A stretch of 64,000 nt of DNA from RUG11894 sp964344335 (GTDB lineage: Bacteria; Bacillota; Clostridia; Peptostreptococcales; Anaerovoracaceae), in contig CAYFMW010000002.1 in NCBI GenBank assembly GCA_964344335.1, positions 27,526 to 91,525 of the forward strand, written 5' to 3'. Below the pieces are notes generated by a model. That model ran no database searches. It saw only the letters and a program-made list of their open reading frames with translations, and was not told the origin of the DNA. This document shows positions 1-9,526 of the stretch, piece by piece (positions within the stretch are counted from its first letter, which is position 1; each line of letters begins with the position of its first letter). The position numbers and the translations under genes were made by a program.

Positions 1-265
1 GCCTGCCCTTCTGATCGCTTCGGAAGGCCCGTGCCGCCGTACGAAAGAATGCCGGCCGTAATACAGCTTTGCACAAGCTTTCTTGCAATTTGTGCGCGAC
101 CCGGCGTCTTTGTATCTGCAATGGGAGGAAAGTTGAGTTTTGCAAGGAGATTTTCCCTGCAGCTCGGAGCTTTCCTCCGTTTCTATTTAAAGCCCGAATT
201 TAAGTTTGAAAGTCTACATGCAATCCGTAATTTTATCTTTTGAAGTCGTCGCTTCGATATTACTG
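1..265. other. no supportable gene at left edge
   Basis: Two frames stay open here, a plus frame from base 1 to 243 and a minus frame over about 1-200. Neither has a start codon behind a ribosome site, and I recognise no family in either translation. A gene running off the left edge on the minus strand cannot be excluded. I leave the stretch uncalled. Confidence 0.4.
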
Positions 266-294
266 CTGAAAGCGGGCCCGGAAGATGATAAAAT
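266..294 (+). promoter_or_regulatory. putative sigma-A promoter of fhs
   Basis: CTGAAA (266-271) and TAAAAT (289-294) are separated by 17 bases, and TGA directly before the -10 makes it an extended -10. Transcription would start near 301, leaving a leader of about 95 bases before fhs. The leader is GC-rich and can fold locally, but I see no known folate riboswitch pattern in it. Confidence 0.45.
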
Positions 295-395
295 ACATGT
301 TGTATACTTGTAGAAAGACCGCGCATGCGGCCTTAGGCGGCAGTCGGGCGCGGATTGCGCACGGGTGCCGCAAGAGATTGTGAGTGGAGAAACAT

Positions 396-2072
396 ATGGG
401 TTATAAAAGTGATATTGAAATTGCACAGGCTGCGGAGATTCTTAATATCGACAAAATCGCCGAAAGTCTCGGCGTAGGCGAGGAGTATCTCGAACATTAC
501 GGAAAATACAAAGCGAAGCTCAGTTGTAATTTGCTGAAGGACATGCGGGAGCGGCCGGACGGAAAACTGGTCCTCGTCACCGCCATGACCCCAACGCCTG
601 CGGGCGAGGGCAAGACCACTACTTCGGTGGGTCTTGCCGATGCGATGAGGAGGATAGGCAAGAACTGCATGGTCGCCCTTCGCGAACCATCCCTCGGGCC
701 CGTCTTCGGGATAAAGGGCGGTGCGGCGGGCGGCGGCTACGCTCAGGTTCTGCCCATGGAGGATATAAATCTTCATTTTACGGGGGATTTTCATGCCATA
801 GGGGCGGCCAACAACCTGCTTGCCGCGATGCTGGATAACCATATACATCAGGGCAACGCTCTGGACATCGATCCGCGGAGCATAAGCTGGAAGCGGGCTG
901 TCGATATGAACGACAGGCAGCTTAGAAATATAGTGGACGGCCTCGGAGGCAGGGCGAACGGCGTGCCGAGGGAGGACGGATTCGATATCACGGTCGCCTC
1001 GGAAGTGATGGCGGTACTCTGTCTGGCCGGCGATATAGTGGACTTAAAACGCAGGCTCGGCGATATAATCGTCGGATACAATCGGAACGGACAGCCCGTC
1101 AGCGCCAGGGATCTGAAGGCGGACGGCGCGATGGCTGCATTGCTAAAGGATGCTATAAATCCGAACCTGGTACAGACCATAGAGCATACCCCCGCATTCG
1201 TACACGGCGGCCCCTTCGCAAATATAGCTCACGGTTGCAACTCCGTAGTCGCTACAAAGATGGCACTCAAACTGGCGGACTATGTCGTAACGGAGGCCGG
1301 ATTCGCAGCGGATCTGGGAGCGGAGAAGTTTTTCGATATCAAGTGCAGGACTGCGGGACTTGAGCCCTCCGCCGTCGTCGTTGTCGCGACTGTCAGAGCC
1401 CTCAAATATCATGGCGGCATAGCCAAGGATCGGCTCGGAACTGAGAATCTGGAGGCTTTAGAGAAAGGCCTGCCGAACCTGCTCCGGCACATCGATAATA
1501 TTAAGGATGTCTACGGATTGCCATGCGTCGTCGCCATTAACGCCTTCCCGACGGATACCGAGGCTGAATTGAAACTGGTCGAAGAAAAGTGCGCGCAGCG
1601 CGGTGCCAAGGCCGTTCTTTCGGAGGTCTGGGCCAGGGGCTCCGAGGGCGGAATAGAACTTGCCGAGGAAGTCGCAAGGCTCTGCGAAGAGCCCTCGGAT
1701 TTCAGATACGCATACGAGCTCGAAGACTCGATAGAGGATAAGCTCGAAGCTATATGCAAACGTGTCTATCGCGCCGACGGCGTGCAAGTTTCCGCCGCTG
1801 CCCGAAAGCAGGCGGATCAGCTCTCCGAGCTGGGATATGGCGGACTTCCCGTATGCATGGCGAAGACCCAGTACAGTTTTTCTGACGACCCGAAGCTTCT
1901 CGGAGCTCCCGAAGGCTTTGAAATTACCGTCAGAAATCTTAAACTCTCTGCGGGGGCGGGCTTTATCGTGGCCCTCACCGGCGACATAATGACCATGCCC
2001 GGACTCCCGAAAGTGCCTGCGGCGGAGCGCATAGATGTCGACGAGGACAGTAGAATATCGGGTCTCTTTTAA
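396..2072 (+). CDS. fhs: formate--tetrahydrofolate ligase
   Basis: Cytosolic enzyme that makes 10-formyl-tetrahydrofolate from formate, ATP and tetrahydrofolate; in amino-acid fermenters it can run backwards to yield ATP. The phosphate-binding loop TPAGEGKTTT lies near residues 67-76, followed by the conserved EPSLGPVFGIKGGAAGGG glycine-rich stretch. The chain is about 558 residues, normal for this family, and ends in the typical LPKVPAAERIDVDEDSRI tail. I start at ATG 396 because GGAG sits 6 bases upstream; an in-frame GTG at 384 would add four residues but overlaps that ribosome site. folC follows after 50 bases, giving a folate pair. Together with ftcD and fchA at 40-43 kb it could complete recovery of the histidine one-carbon unit as formate. 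Confidence 0.97.
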   Translation: MGYKSDIEIAQAAEILNIDKIAESLGVGEEYLEHYGKYKAKLSCNLLKDMRERPDGKLVLVTAMTPTPAGEGKTTTSVGLADAMRRIGKNCMVALREPSLGPVFGIKGGAAGGGYAQVLPMEDINLHFTGDFHAIGAANNLLAAMLDNHIHQGNALDIDPRSISWKRAVDMNDRQLRNIVDGLGGRANGVPREDGFDITVASEVMAVLCLAGDIVDLKRRLGDIIVGYNRNGQPVSARDLKADGAMAALLKDAINPNLVQTIEHTPAFVHGGPFANIAHGCNSVVATKMALKLADYVVTEAGFAADLGAEKFFDIKCRTAGLEPSAVVVVATVRALKYHGGIAKDRLGTENLEALEKGLPNLLRHIDNIKDVYGLPCVVAINAFPTDTEAELKLVEEKCAQRGAKAVLSEVWARGSEGGIELAEEVARLCEEPSDFRYAYELEDSIEDKLEAICKRVYRADGVQVSAAARKQADQLSELGYGGLPVCMAKTQYSFSDDPKLLGAPEGFEITVRNLKLSAGAGFIVALTGDIMTMPGLPKVPAAERIDVDEDSRISGLF

Positions 2073-2122
2073 GCCGGAACATCGAGGATTTTAAATTAAG
2101 ATATAAAGTCTCGTTTAAAAAC

Positions 2123-3394
2123 ATGAATTACAATCAGGCTATAGCATTTATAGAGGCACCCGGCGCCACGCTCAGCAGGCTCGGCCTTTCGCGCATGAGT
2201 CAGCTTCTCGGGCTTCTGGGAGACCCTCATAAAAAACTTAAATATGTGCATATCGCAGGCACCAACGGCAAAGGTTCATGCGCCGCTATGACGGCATCCG
2301 TCCTCAAGGAGGCCGGATTTAGGACGGGGCTCTATACCTCTCCCCACCTTCGCAGGTACAACGAGCGCATAAAGGTGAACGGCGAGGATATAAGCGACGA
2401 GGATTTCTGTGTCGCTGCGGAGGAGCTTTCCGCCTGCCTCGAGGATATGGAGGATATGCCTACGACCTTCGAGCGCCTCACTGCGATGGCCATCCTTCAT
2501 TTTGCGAAGAAGGCCTGCGACATAGTCGTGCTGGAAGTCGGGCTCGGAGGAAGGCTAGATGCCACGAATGTTATAGAGCATCCCGAGTGTTGTGCCATAA
2601 TGAATATAGATTTGGACCACACGGAGATCCTCGGCGATACGATAGAGCTGATAGCGGCCGAAAAGGGCGGGATAATCAAGCCCGGCTGTCCGGTAGTGAT
2701 GAGCGCTCAGAGCAAGGAGGCTCAGAATGTGATTACAGAAATCTGCGAAGAGCGGGGCGCCTTCCTCGTCTTCAGCGATCCTTTGCAGGAGAAACTGAAA
2801 GGACGCGGTCTTTGGGGCCAGCGATTCGATTACAGAGCTCGCAGGGACATAGAGATTTCGCTTCCGGGCACATATCAACTTTCAAATGCCGCGGTGGTGT
2901 TGGATATAATAGATGCACTCAAGCGCGGCGCTTGGGAGATACCGGAGGAGGCTGTAAGGCGGGGCATGAAGAAAGCTCATTTCCCCGGACGCTTTGAAGT
3001 ATTTTCGGAAGATCCGCTCGTGATAGCGGACGGAGCTCATAATCCTAACGGCGCCGCTGAGCTCGCCCGCTGCATTCGGGAGTACATTCCCGAAAGGAAT
3101 ATATATTTCGTCATGGGTGTAATGGCGGACAAGGATTATAAGAGCATACTTCGGATTTTGATGCCTCTCGCGGAGGGGGCAATCACCGTTACGCCCGATT
3201 CGCCGCGAAGCCTGCCGGCAGAAAAGCTGGCAAGGATTGTCGAAGAGCAATTCGGCGTCGAGGCGCAGGCTATACCCGATATGAAGGATGCTCTGGATGC
3301 GGCGCTCTGCAGAATAGGGCAGGACGAGGCGATATGCATCTGCGGGTCCCTCTATCAGTTGGGAAGTGTGCAGGAATATTTTGAGGCGCGCTGA
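2123..3394 (+). CDS. folC: folylpolyglutamate synthase (Mur ligase family)
   Basis: Adds glutamate to folates using ATP, keeping tetrahydrofolate cofactors in the cell; some homologues also act as dihydrofolate synthase. The ATP loop GTNGKGSCAAMTASVL begins near residue 46, with the YTSPHLRRYNERIKVNG motif just after it. The central-domain block VLEVGLGGRLDATN lies near residue 140, and the C-terminal ligand-binding ADGAHNPNGA near residue 300. At 423 residues it has the usual family length. The ribosome site before ATG 2123 is poor, so translation may be modest or partly depend on fhs upstream. Whether it is mono- or bifunctional cannot be read from the sequence. Confidence 0.95.
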   Translation: MNYNQAIAFIEAPGATLSRLGLSRMSQLLGLLGDPHKKLKYVHIAGTNGKGSCAAMTASVLKEAGFRTGLYTSPHLRRYNERIKVNGEDISDEDFCVAAEELSACLEDMEDMPTTFERLTAMAILHFAKKACDIVVLEVGLGGRLDATNVIEHPECCAIMNIDLDHTEILGDTIELIAAEKGGIIKPGCPVVMSAQSKEAQNVITEICEERGAFLVFSDPLQEKLKGRGLWGQRFDYRARRDIEISLPGTYQLSNAAVVLDIIDALKRGAWEIPEEAVRRGMKKAHFPGRFEVFSEDPLVIADGAHNPNGAAELARCIREYIPERNIYFVMGVMADKDYKSILRILMPLAEGAITVTPDSPRSLPAEKLARIVEEQFGVEAQAIPDMKDALDAALCRIGQDEAICICGSLYQLGSVQEYFEAR

Positions 3395-3436
3395 AGGGCG
3401 CAGGGTTAGGATAGGATTAAGGAGGCAAGGGGCAAT

Positions 3437-4990
3437 ATGAGAGAGATTGAAGTAAGTGTAAGGACGGAGCCGGGTGCGGCGCCCGAAGAGCGGACTATAG
3501 AAGCGGGGAGCAGCCTGGAATCCGTCATGCGGATTTTCGAGGGGCGCTTTCGCTATCCGATTTATGCTGCGAGGCTCAACAATAGAATTGCGGAGCTGAC
3601 TCAAGTCGTTACGGAACCTTCCGAGATTGTATTCCTGGATACCAGGGACAGCTGCGCCAAGGAGATTTACCAGAGAAGCGTAATCGCCCTGTTCCGCAAG
3701 GCGCTTAAGAAAATATTTCCCGAGCACGACATGTGCATAGGCAATTCTCTCAACCGCGGAATCTATACCGAGATAAAAGATCTGAACGAACTCAGCCATT
3801 CGGCGACGGAAACGATAGAGGATCTGATGTGGGAGATGGTAAAGAATAAATTGCCTTTCTCGGAGATATATCACGGGGAGGAGCAGGTGGTGCCCCACGC
3901 GGGATATCTCAAGAGCTTCGACCTTAAGAAGTACCACGACGGCATAGTCATAAGGATTTCCGAGGATACTTACCCCCACGGGCTTGCGCCTTATGTGGAC
4001 AATAAGAATCTATACGATGCTTTCGAGATACAAAAGGAATGGAGCATAAAGCTGGGGATAGAAACCTGCGCGGACCTCAACCGTAAGATAGGGGCGGGAG
4101 AGATTGACGATATAATACGCATCTCCGAAGCTCTGCAGGAGAAGAACATATCCGACCTTGCGGACGAAATTGTCAGGAGCGGCAGGCGGGTCATACTGAT
4201 AGCGGGCCCCAGCTCTTCGGGTAAGACCACCTTCGCTTACAGGCTATGCACACAGCTCTGGGTGATAGGTGAAAAGCCCGTATATATCGGTACGGACGAC
4301 TATTACATAGACAGAAAGCTCGTGCCTATAGGTCCGGACGGGGAGCAGAATTTTGAGAACCTCGATTCCATAGATGTGGCACTCTTCAACGAAAATATAA
4401 AGTCGCTGCTCGAGGGAAAAGCGACGGAGCTTCCGCGTTTTCACTTCTCCAGCGGCGAGAGAGTAATGGGCGAGCGCAGGGTTAAGGCCGGTTCGAATAC
4501 TCCGATAGTAATCGAGGGGATACACGGGCTGAACGAGGCCCTCACCCCCGACATAGCCAAGGAAGACAAGTTTAAGATTTATATAAGTCCCCTGACCCAG
4601 ATAAGGGTAGATAATTTTACGCGCATACCGTTGACGGATTTGAGAAAGCTGCGGCGCATCGTCAGGGATGCCACCAAGCGCGGCTGGGATGCGAGGGCGA
4701 CCATGGAGAATTGGCCCAAGGTGCGCGCAGGCGAGGATGTAAATATTTTCCCCTACAGCGACGATGCGGATGCTGTCTTCAATTCGGCATTTGTCTATGA
4801 GCTTGCGGCTCTCAAGAAATATGCGGAGCCCATGCTCGAGGGGATAAGCGAAGATGACGAGTATTATTGCGAGGCGAGAAGGCTCCTGCGCCTGCTCAGC
4901 CATGTGGAAGAGCTTTCGGACAGCGCTCAGGTTTGCATCGCCGGCAACTCAATACTCAGGGAGTTTATAGGCGGGAGCACGATAGTATAG
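3437..4990 (+). CDS. uridine kinase-like nucleoside kinase with TGS/ThrRS-like N-terminus
   Basis: The N-terminal part (about residues 1-200) resembles the TGS and second additional domain of threonyl-tRNA synthetase. The C-terminal part (about 235-517) is a phosphoribulokinase/uridine-kinase fold with P-loop GPSSSGKTTFAYRL near residue 255. A DDYYIDR motif follows, typical of substrate binding in uridine kinases. This two-domain protein is widespread in Clostridia and is usually annotated as a nucleoside kinase; its substrate is not certain. AAGGAGG lies 12 bases before ATG 3437. pcrA starts on the base after its stop codon. The window also holds a conventional udk at 49.3 kb, so this is probably not the housekeeping uridine kinase. 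Confidence 0.85.
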   Translation: MREIEVSVRTEPGAAPEERTIEAGSSLESVMRIFEGRFRYPIYAARLNNRIAELTQVVTEPSEIVFLDTRDSCAKEIYQRSVIALFRKALKKIFPEHDMCIGNSLNRGIYTEIKDLNELSHSATETIEDLMWEMVKNKLPFSEIYHGEEQVVPHAGYLKSFDLKKYHDGIVIRISEDTYPHGLAPYVDNKNLYDAFEIQKEWSIKLGIETCADLNRKIGAGEIDDIIRISEALQEKNISDLADEIVRSGRRVILIAGPSSSGKTTFAYRLCTQLWVIGEKPVYIGTDDYYIDRKLVPIGPDGEQNFENLDSIDVALFNENIKSLLEGKATELPRFHFSSGERVMGERRVKAGSNTPIVIEGIHGLNEALTPDIAKEDKFKIYISPLTQIRVDNFTRIPLTDLRKLRRIVRDATKRGWDARATMENWPKVRAGEDVNIFPYSDDADAVFNSAFVYELAALKKYAEPMLEGISEDDEYYCEARRLLRLLSHVEELSDSAQVCIAGNSILREFIGGSTIV

Positions 4991-7237
4991 ATGCAGGATT
5001 ATCTTTCAAAACTTAACGAAAAGCAGTACGAGGCCGCAACGACTACGGAGGGCCCGATTCTTATACTCGCGGGGGCGGGCTCGGGCAAGACCGGCACCAT
5101 GACCCACCGCATAGCCTACATGATAAAAGACGCCGGAATAGACCCTTATTCGATACTGGCGGTAACCTTTACGAACAAGGCGGCCGCGGAGATGAGGGAG
5201 AGGGTTGAACAGCTCGTCGGTCCCGTCCGCGGAATGTGGATACAGACCTTTCACTCGGCATGCCTTAGGATATTGCGAAGTGATGCTGATAAACTTGGAT
5301 ATAATCTTAACTTCGTTGTCCATGACACAGTTGATCAGAAAGCTCTCATTAAAAAGATAGTAAAGGATCTTAAATATGATGAGAGGATATACAATCCTAC
5401 ATATGTGTTGAGGGAGATATCCAATTCTAAAAGTAAGGGTATCTCGGCATCAGAATATGGGCATAACGGTATTCAATTTGATATGCGCCATGAGGAGATA
5501 TCTGAAATTTATACTCGCTATGAGAAGCAGTTTCACAAGAATAATGCTATGGATTTTGATGATTTGATACTTAATGTTGTAAATCTCTTCGAAGAGTTCC
5601 CGGAAGTCTTAGAGCATTACCGCAAAAAGTTTCGCTACATAATGGTCGATGAGTATCAAGATACGAACATGTCTCAGTATGATTTGTTGCGGTATCTAGC
5701 AGGAGCGCACCGTAATATTTGTGTCGTGGGCGATGATGACCAAAGTATATATGAATGGCGAGGAGCGGATATCCGAAACATACTGGAATTTGAAAAGGAT
5801 TTTCCGGGAGCGAAGGTCATAAAATTGGAGCAGAATTATCGCTCGACCTCTAATATACTTGGTGCTGCTCACAGCGTTATATCTAAAAACAGATCGAGAA
5901 AGGCAAAGAAGCTCTGGACCGATGCCGGTGCTGGAGAGAAGATAGAGTATTACCGGGCAAGCGACGACAGGGAGGAGGCGCGCTGGACGGCGGAAAAGAT
6001 AAAGGCGCTGATGAGGAAGGATAGGTCGCTGAATTTTTCCGACTTCGCCATACTCTATCGCACGAATGTTCAATCCAGGCGCTTTGAGGAGAGCTTTTCC
6101 GGCAAGGATATTCCCTATCAGGTGCTCTCGGGGCTGCGCTACTACGACCGCAAGGAAATCAAGGACATGATGTGTTATATGCGGCTCGTGCTCAATCCCG
6201 ACGACGATACTTCCATGCTTCGGATAATCAACGAGCCCAGGCGCGGAATAGGGGACAAGTCCGTGCAGAATCTTCAAGCAATCGCAGCCTCTTTGGGATG
6301 CTCCCTGGCGGAGCTTTTGACGAGGCCCGATGCCCTTGCGGCTCTGTCCGCAAAGGCGGCCGCGGAGGCCGAAAGGCTCGGTGCCCTTATAAGCTCTCTC
6401 AATGTCGAAAGCGAGAGGCTGAGCGTCGAGGAAGTATATGACATATTGCTCGAAAAGAGCGGCTACCTTAAGGCTCTGGAAGATGCGCAGAGCGTCGAGG
6501 CGGACGGACGCATAGAGAATATAATGGAGTTCAAGTCCGTCATACTGGAGAAGAAGAAGGAGGCGGAGGCCTTCGACGAGCCCTTGACCCTTCAAAATTT
6601 CATGGAAGGAATCGCCCTTATGGCCGATGTCGATAACCACGATCGAAGCCAGGATGCGGTCGCGCTCATGACCCTGCACTCTGCCAAGGGGCTCGAGTTT
6701 CCGGTGGTGTTTATGCCCGGTATGGAACTCGGGATATTTCCGAACTACAGGAAGTTTGATGAAAATGAGGGAATCGAAGAGGAAAGGCGACTTTGCTATG
6801 TTGGAATGACTCGCGCTAAAAACAGATTATTTATGAGTAGCGCTGAAGAGCGTACGCTTTACGGTAAGAAGGACAATAGCGTGGAATCTCCCTTTCTTCA
6901 TGAAATTGATAGAAAGTATCTTAGCGGAGATGCTCTCTACGATAGAAAGGATCCGGGTCTCTCTTTCGACAGGTACGATTCATATGCGCCTTTTAAGAAA
7001 GGTCCTTACATATCGCCTCTTGCGGAGGCCGCGGAGCTGAAGAGGCAGGCGCGAAGGGCGAGGAAGGATACGCTCGAAGGGGAGGAAATCTCCGCGGGCG
7101 AACAGGTCGAGCATCCGAAGTTCGGAACGGGTACTGTCATCGAGTGCAAGGGAAATGTAATCACCGTTATTTTTGATGAGTTCGGCACCAAGAAACTCGC
7201 AAAGGACTTGGCACCGCTTAAAAAGATAGAGGGATAA
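4991..7237 (+). CDS. pcrA: ATP-dependent DNA helicase PcrA/UvrD
   Basis: Superfamily 1A 3'-5' helicase for nucleotide excision repair and for clearing blocked forks. Visible motifs in order: Q-motif LNEKQYEAA (residues 8-16), Walker A GAGSGKTGTMTHR (27-39), DEYQDTN (Walker B, near 221), GDDDQSIYEWRGA (near 247), QNYRSTSNIL, LMTLHSAKGLEFPVVF and RRLCYVGMTRAKNRL. The C-terminal tail has the GEQVEHPKFGTGTVI Tudor-like segment used for RNA polymerase contact in PcrA. Its 748 residues are normal. The ATG directly follows the stop of the upstream kinase, and ligA follows after 7 bases, a conserved pair. Odd: bases 5281-5900 and roughly 6760-6960 are much richer in A+T than the rest of the gene, although the protein stays intact. 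Confidence 0.97.
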   Translation: MQDYLSKLNEKQYEAATTTEGPILILAGAGSGKTGTMTHRIAYMIKDAGIDPYSILAVTFTNKAAAEMRERVEQLVGPVRGMWIQTFHSACLRILRSDADKLGYNLNFVVHDTVDQKALIKKIVKDLKYDERIYNPTYVLREISNSKSKGISASEYGHNGIQFDMRHEEISEIYTRYEKQFHKNNAMDFDDLILNVVNLFEEFPEVLEHYRKKFRYIMVDEYQDTNMSQYDLLRYLAGAHRNICVVGDDDQSIYEWRGADIRNILEFEKDFPGAKVIKLEQNYRSTSNILGAAHSVISKNRSRKAKKLWTDAGAGEKIEYYRASDDREEARWTAEKIKALMRKDRSLNFSDFAILYRTNVQSRRFEESFSGKDIPYQVLSGLRYYDRKEIKDMMCYMRLVLNPDDDTSMLRIINEPRRGIGDKSVQNLQAIAASLGCSLAELLTRPDALAALSAKAAAEAERLGALISSLNVESERLSVEEVYDILLEKSGYLKALEDAQSVEADGRIENIMEFKSVILEKKKEAEAFDEPLTLQNFMEGIALMADVDNHDRSQDAVALMTLHSAKGLEFPVVFMPGMELGIFPNYRKFDENEGIEEERRLCYVGMTRAKNRLFMSSAEERTLYGKKDNSVESPFLHEIDRKYLSGDALYDRKDPGLSFDRYDSYAPFKKGPYISPLAEAAELKRQARRARKDTLEGEEISAGEQVEHPKFGTGTVIECKGNVITVIFDEFGTKKLAKDLAPLKKIEG
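5281..5900. other. AT-rich tract inside pcrA
   Basis: By hand count 5281-5580 is 102 G+C of 300 (34 percent). The preceding 5041-5280 is 138 of 240 (57-58 percent). Codons shift towards A/T third positions (GAT, AAT, TCT, CTT) and then return to the GC-rich style near 5930. A second, shorter dip spans about 6760-6960. The reading frame and helicase motifs are preserved across both. This suggests a recombined allele or a chimeric assembly over conserved sequence. Confidence 0.6.
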
Positions 7238-7244
7238 TAATATT

Positions 7245-9236
7245 ATGACGGACCCTAAAAAAAGAATGGAAGAGCTCTACGAGCTCATCGCGTATCACAA
7301 CGACAGATATTATAATATGGACGATCCGGAGATTTCCGACTACGAGTACGACAGGCTGAGCCTTGAGCTGCGGGATTTGGAGGAGCAATATCCCATGTTT
7401 GCCCGCGAGGATTCGCCTACCAAGAAAGTGGGTGGAACCGCGAGGCGGGAACTGCGCAAGGTCGAGCACGATGTGCCCGTAATCTCTCTGCAGGATGTCT
7501 TTGCGAAGGAAGATATCTTTGCCTTCGTTGAAAAACTTTCATCCGAACTTGGCGAAGTGAATTTTGAGGTTGAGAGAAAAATAGACGGCCTTTCGCTTGT
7601 TCTGCGCTACCGTTACGGAGAGCTGGAGGAAGCGATAACGAGAGGAGACGGAGTAATCGGCGAGAGCGTCTACGAAAACGCTCTGGTCGTTCGAAGCATA
7701 CCCAAAACCATTCCCGAAAAACTTCCATATGTAGAGGTTCGCGGTGAAGTCTATATGTCCTCGGAGAGCTTCGAGGCCTTCAACAGGCGCCAGGAGGAGG
7801 CGGGCGGAAAAATTTATAAAAATCCCCGCAACAGCGCTGCCGGAACCATGCGGCAGCTGGACCCGCAGGTCGTCAGGGAGCGCGAGCTCGACATGTTCAT
7901 CTTTAATCTGGAGATCTGCGAAGGCAGGAGCTTCGAAGGCCACAGGGAGTCTCTCGAGTGGCTGGAGTCTCAAGGTTTTGTTATAAGCCCCGGCATGGTT
8001 CGCGCAAAGACCGCGGAGGAGGTCTGGGCCGCGATAGAGAACATAGGCAATACTCGCTACGATTTGAATTTCGGAATCGACGGAGCCGTAGTAAAGGTGG
8101 ACAGCTTCGCTCAGCGGGAACAGCTTGGCTTTACCAGCAAGGTGCCCCGCTGGGCGGTGGCCTATAAGTATCCTCCCGAGAGGCAGCGGACCGTCGTAGA
8201 AGATATTATAGTCCAGGTGGGCAGGACAGGTCGCATGACCCCCCTCGCAATCCTCACGCCTGTAAAAATCGCCGGCAGCACCGTATCCCGGGCAACCTTA
8301 AACAATCAGGATTACATAGACGAAAAGGATATAAGAATAGGCGACAGCGTGGTAATTCAGAAGGCCGGAGATATAATCCCCGAAGTTCTGGAAGTTATAA
8401 AGGACAAGCGCCCCGAAGGCGCGCAGCCCTTCCGGATGCCGGAATTTTGTCCCGCCTGCGGGTCTCCCGCGGAGCGCGAAGCCGACGGCGTACATTTGCA
8501 TTGCACGGGCACGAGCTGCCCCGCGAAGGACAGCAGAGCTTTGGAGTACTTCGCCAGCAGGCCCGCGATGAATATAGACGGCCTCGGCCCCGCCGCAGTT
8601 GAAGCATTGATTTCCGAGGGATATGTCAGGACCCCTGCGGACTTTTACAGGCTCGGCGAACATAGAGAAAAACTTATCCACGACGGGAGCGTCGGAAGGG
8701 AAAAATCCGTGGATAATCTGCTCGCGGCGATAGAAAGATCCAAGCAGAACGATCTTGCCAGGCTCATAACGGGACTCGGAATACGAAATATAGGAAGGCA
8801 GGGCGCCAGGCAGCTCGCATCGCATTTTAAGAGCATGGAAAGGCTCGCAGCCGCGGAGGAGGCGGAGCTTCTGGATGTACCCGATGTCGGAGCCGTAACG
8901 GCGGCGGAGATACGGAGTTATTTTAAAAGTCCTGAAAACAGGCGGCTCATCGAGGAGCTGGCGGAGCTCGGCGTCAACATGAGCGCGGAGTCGGATTCTT
9001 CGGGCGACAAGAGATTTGAGGGAAAGACCTTCGTGCTCACGGGCACTCTTCCGAGCCTTAAGAGGGACGAGGCCGGGGCGATTATAGAGTCCTTCGGCGG
9101 AAAGACTTCCGGCAGCGTATCCTCAAAGACCGATTATGTGCTCGCAGGAGAGGCCGCGGGCAGCAAGCTTACGAAGGCTCAGGAGCTCGGGATTAAAATA
9201 ATCGACGAGGCCGAATTCCTTGAAATGATAAAATAA
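7245..9236 (+). CDS. ligA: NAD-dependent DNA ligase
   Basis: Seals nicks in duplex DNA using NAD during replication and repair. The AMP-accepting lysine lies in ERKIDGLSL (about residue 112). Other adenylation-domain motifs are RGEVYMS, NPRNSAAGTMRQLD and GIDGAVVKVD. The OB domain carries VGRTGRMTPLAILTPV. Four zinc cysteines occur in CPACGSP and CTGTSCPAK near residues 402-425. Helix-hairpin-helix repeats follow, then a C-terminal BRCT domain (about 588-663). Length 663 residues, standard. It sits 7 bases after pcrA with GAGGG just upstream of the ATG, so the two are co-transcribed and coupled for repair. Confidence 0.98.
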   Translation: MTDPKKRMEELYELIAYHNDRYYNMDDPEISDYEYDRLSLELRDLEEQYPMFAREDSPTKKVGGTARRELRKVEHDVPVISLQDVFAKEDIFAFVEKLSSELGEVNFEVERKIDGLSLVLRYRYGELEEAITRGDGVIGESVYENALVVRSIPKTIPEKLPYVEVRGEVYMSSESFEAFNRRQEEAGGKIYKNPRNSAAGTMRQLDPQVVRERELDMFIFNLEICEGRSFEGHRESLEWLESQGFVISPGMVRAKTAEEVWAAIENIGNTRYDLNFGIDGAVVKVDSFAQREQLGFTSKVPRWAVAYKYPPERQRTVVEDIIVQVGRTGRMTPLAILTPVKIAGSTVSRATLNNQDYIDEKDIRIGDSVVIQKAGDIIPEVLEVIKDKRPEGAQPFRMPEFCPACGSPAEREADGVHLHCTGTSCPAKDSRALEYFASRPAMNIDGLGPAAVEALISEGYVRTPADFYRLGEHREKLIHDGSVGREKSVDNLLAAIERSKQNDLARLITGLGIRNIGRQGARQLASHFKSMERLAAAEEAELLDVPDVGAVTAAEIRSYFKSPENRRLIEELAELGVNMSAESDSSGDKRFEGKTFVLTGTLPSLKRDEAGAIIESFGGKTSGSVSSKTDYVLAGEAAGSKLTKAQELGIKIIDEAEFLEMIK

Positions 9237-9310
9237 CTCCGGAAGTAGCTTGCAACGGCGGGAGCGTGTCCGCAGTGCAAGTCGCGACCGAGCACTTCCC
9301 TTGTAGCCCA

Positions 9311-9339
9311 TTGCCAAAAACCGGTCTTTAAACTATAAT
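9311..9339 (+). promoter_or_regulatory. promoter of SRP RNA
   Basis: TTGCCA (9311-9316) and a perfect TATAAT (9334-9339) are 17 bases apart, a strong housekeeping promoter. Initiation would fall near 9346, about 12 bases before the first paired base of the SRP RNA. It may also contribute to transcription of dnaX. Confidence 0.8.
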
Positions 9340-9357
9340 ATGCGGGAAAGCTTAATT

Positions 9358-9504
9358 GCCTCGGATTAGCTTCGCCGGTCCAGCCGGGCCCTGCGCAATA
9401 AGAATCTGTGAACCTCGTCAGGTCCGGAAGGAAGCAGCGATAAGCGGAAGCTCTTATGTGCCGCAGACAAGTCTGGTTCGTCATCGGCGGGGCTAATCCG
9501 GGGC
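9358..9504 (+). ncRNA. ffs: signal recognition particle RNA (small bacterial type)
   Basis: RNA scaffold of the signal recognition particle, which pairs with Ffh to deliver nascent membrane proteins. The conserved domain IV hairpin is plain: a GTCAGGTCCGGAAGGAAGCA block with the GGAA tetraloop lies at 9417-9436. The ends pair perfectly over 13 positions (9358-9370 with 9492-9504, one G-U pair). The implied length of about 147 bases matches a small, Alu-less type extended by a longer helix. It sits just upstream of dnaX, a common place for this RNA in Firmicutes. Confidence 0.93.
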
Positions 9505-9526
9505 AATTTTACGGGAAGGAAATATC

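Noticed and set aside
1..243. Open plus frame at the left edge
   Set aside because: No start with a ribosome site and no recognisable protein; also open in a minus frame, so openness alone says little.
384..395. GTG start four codons before fhs ATG
   Set aside because: It overlaps the ribosome site of ATG 396.
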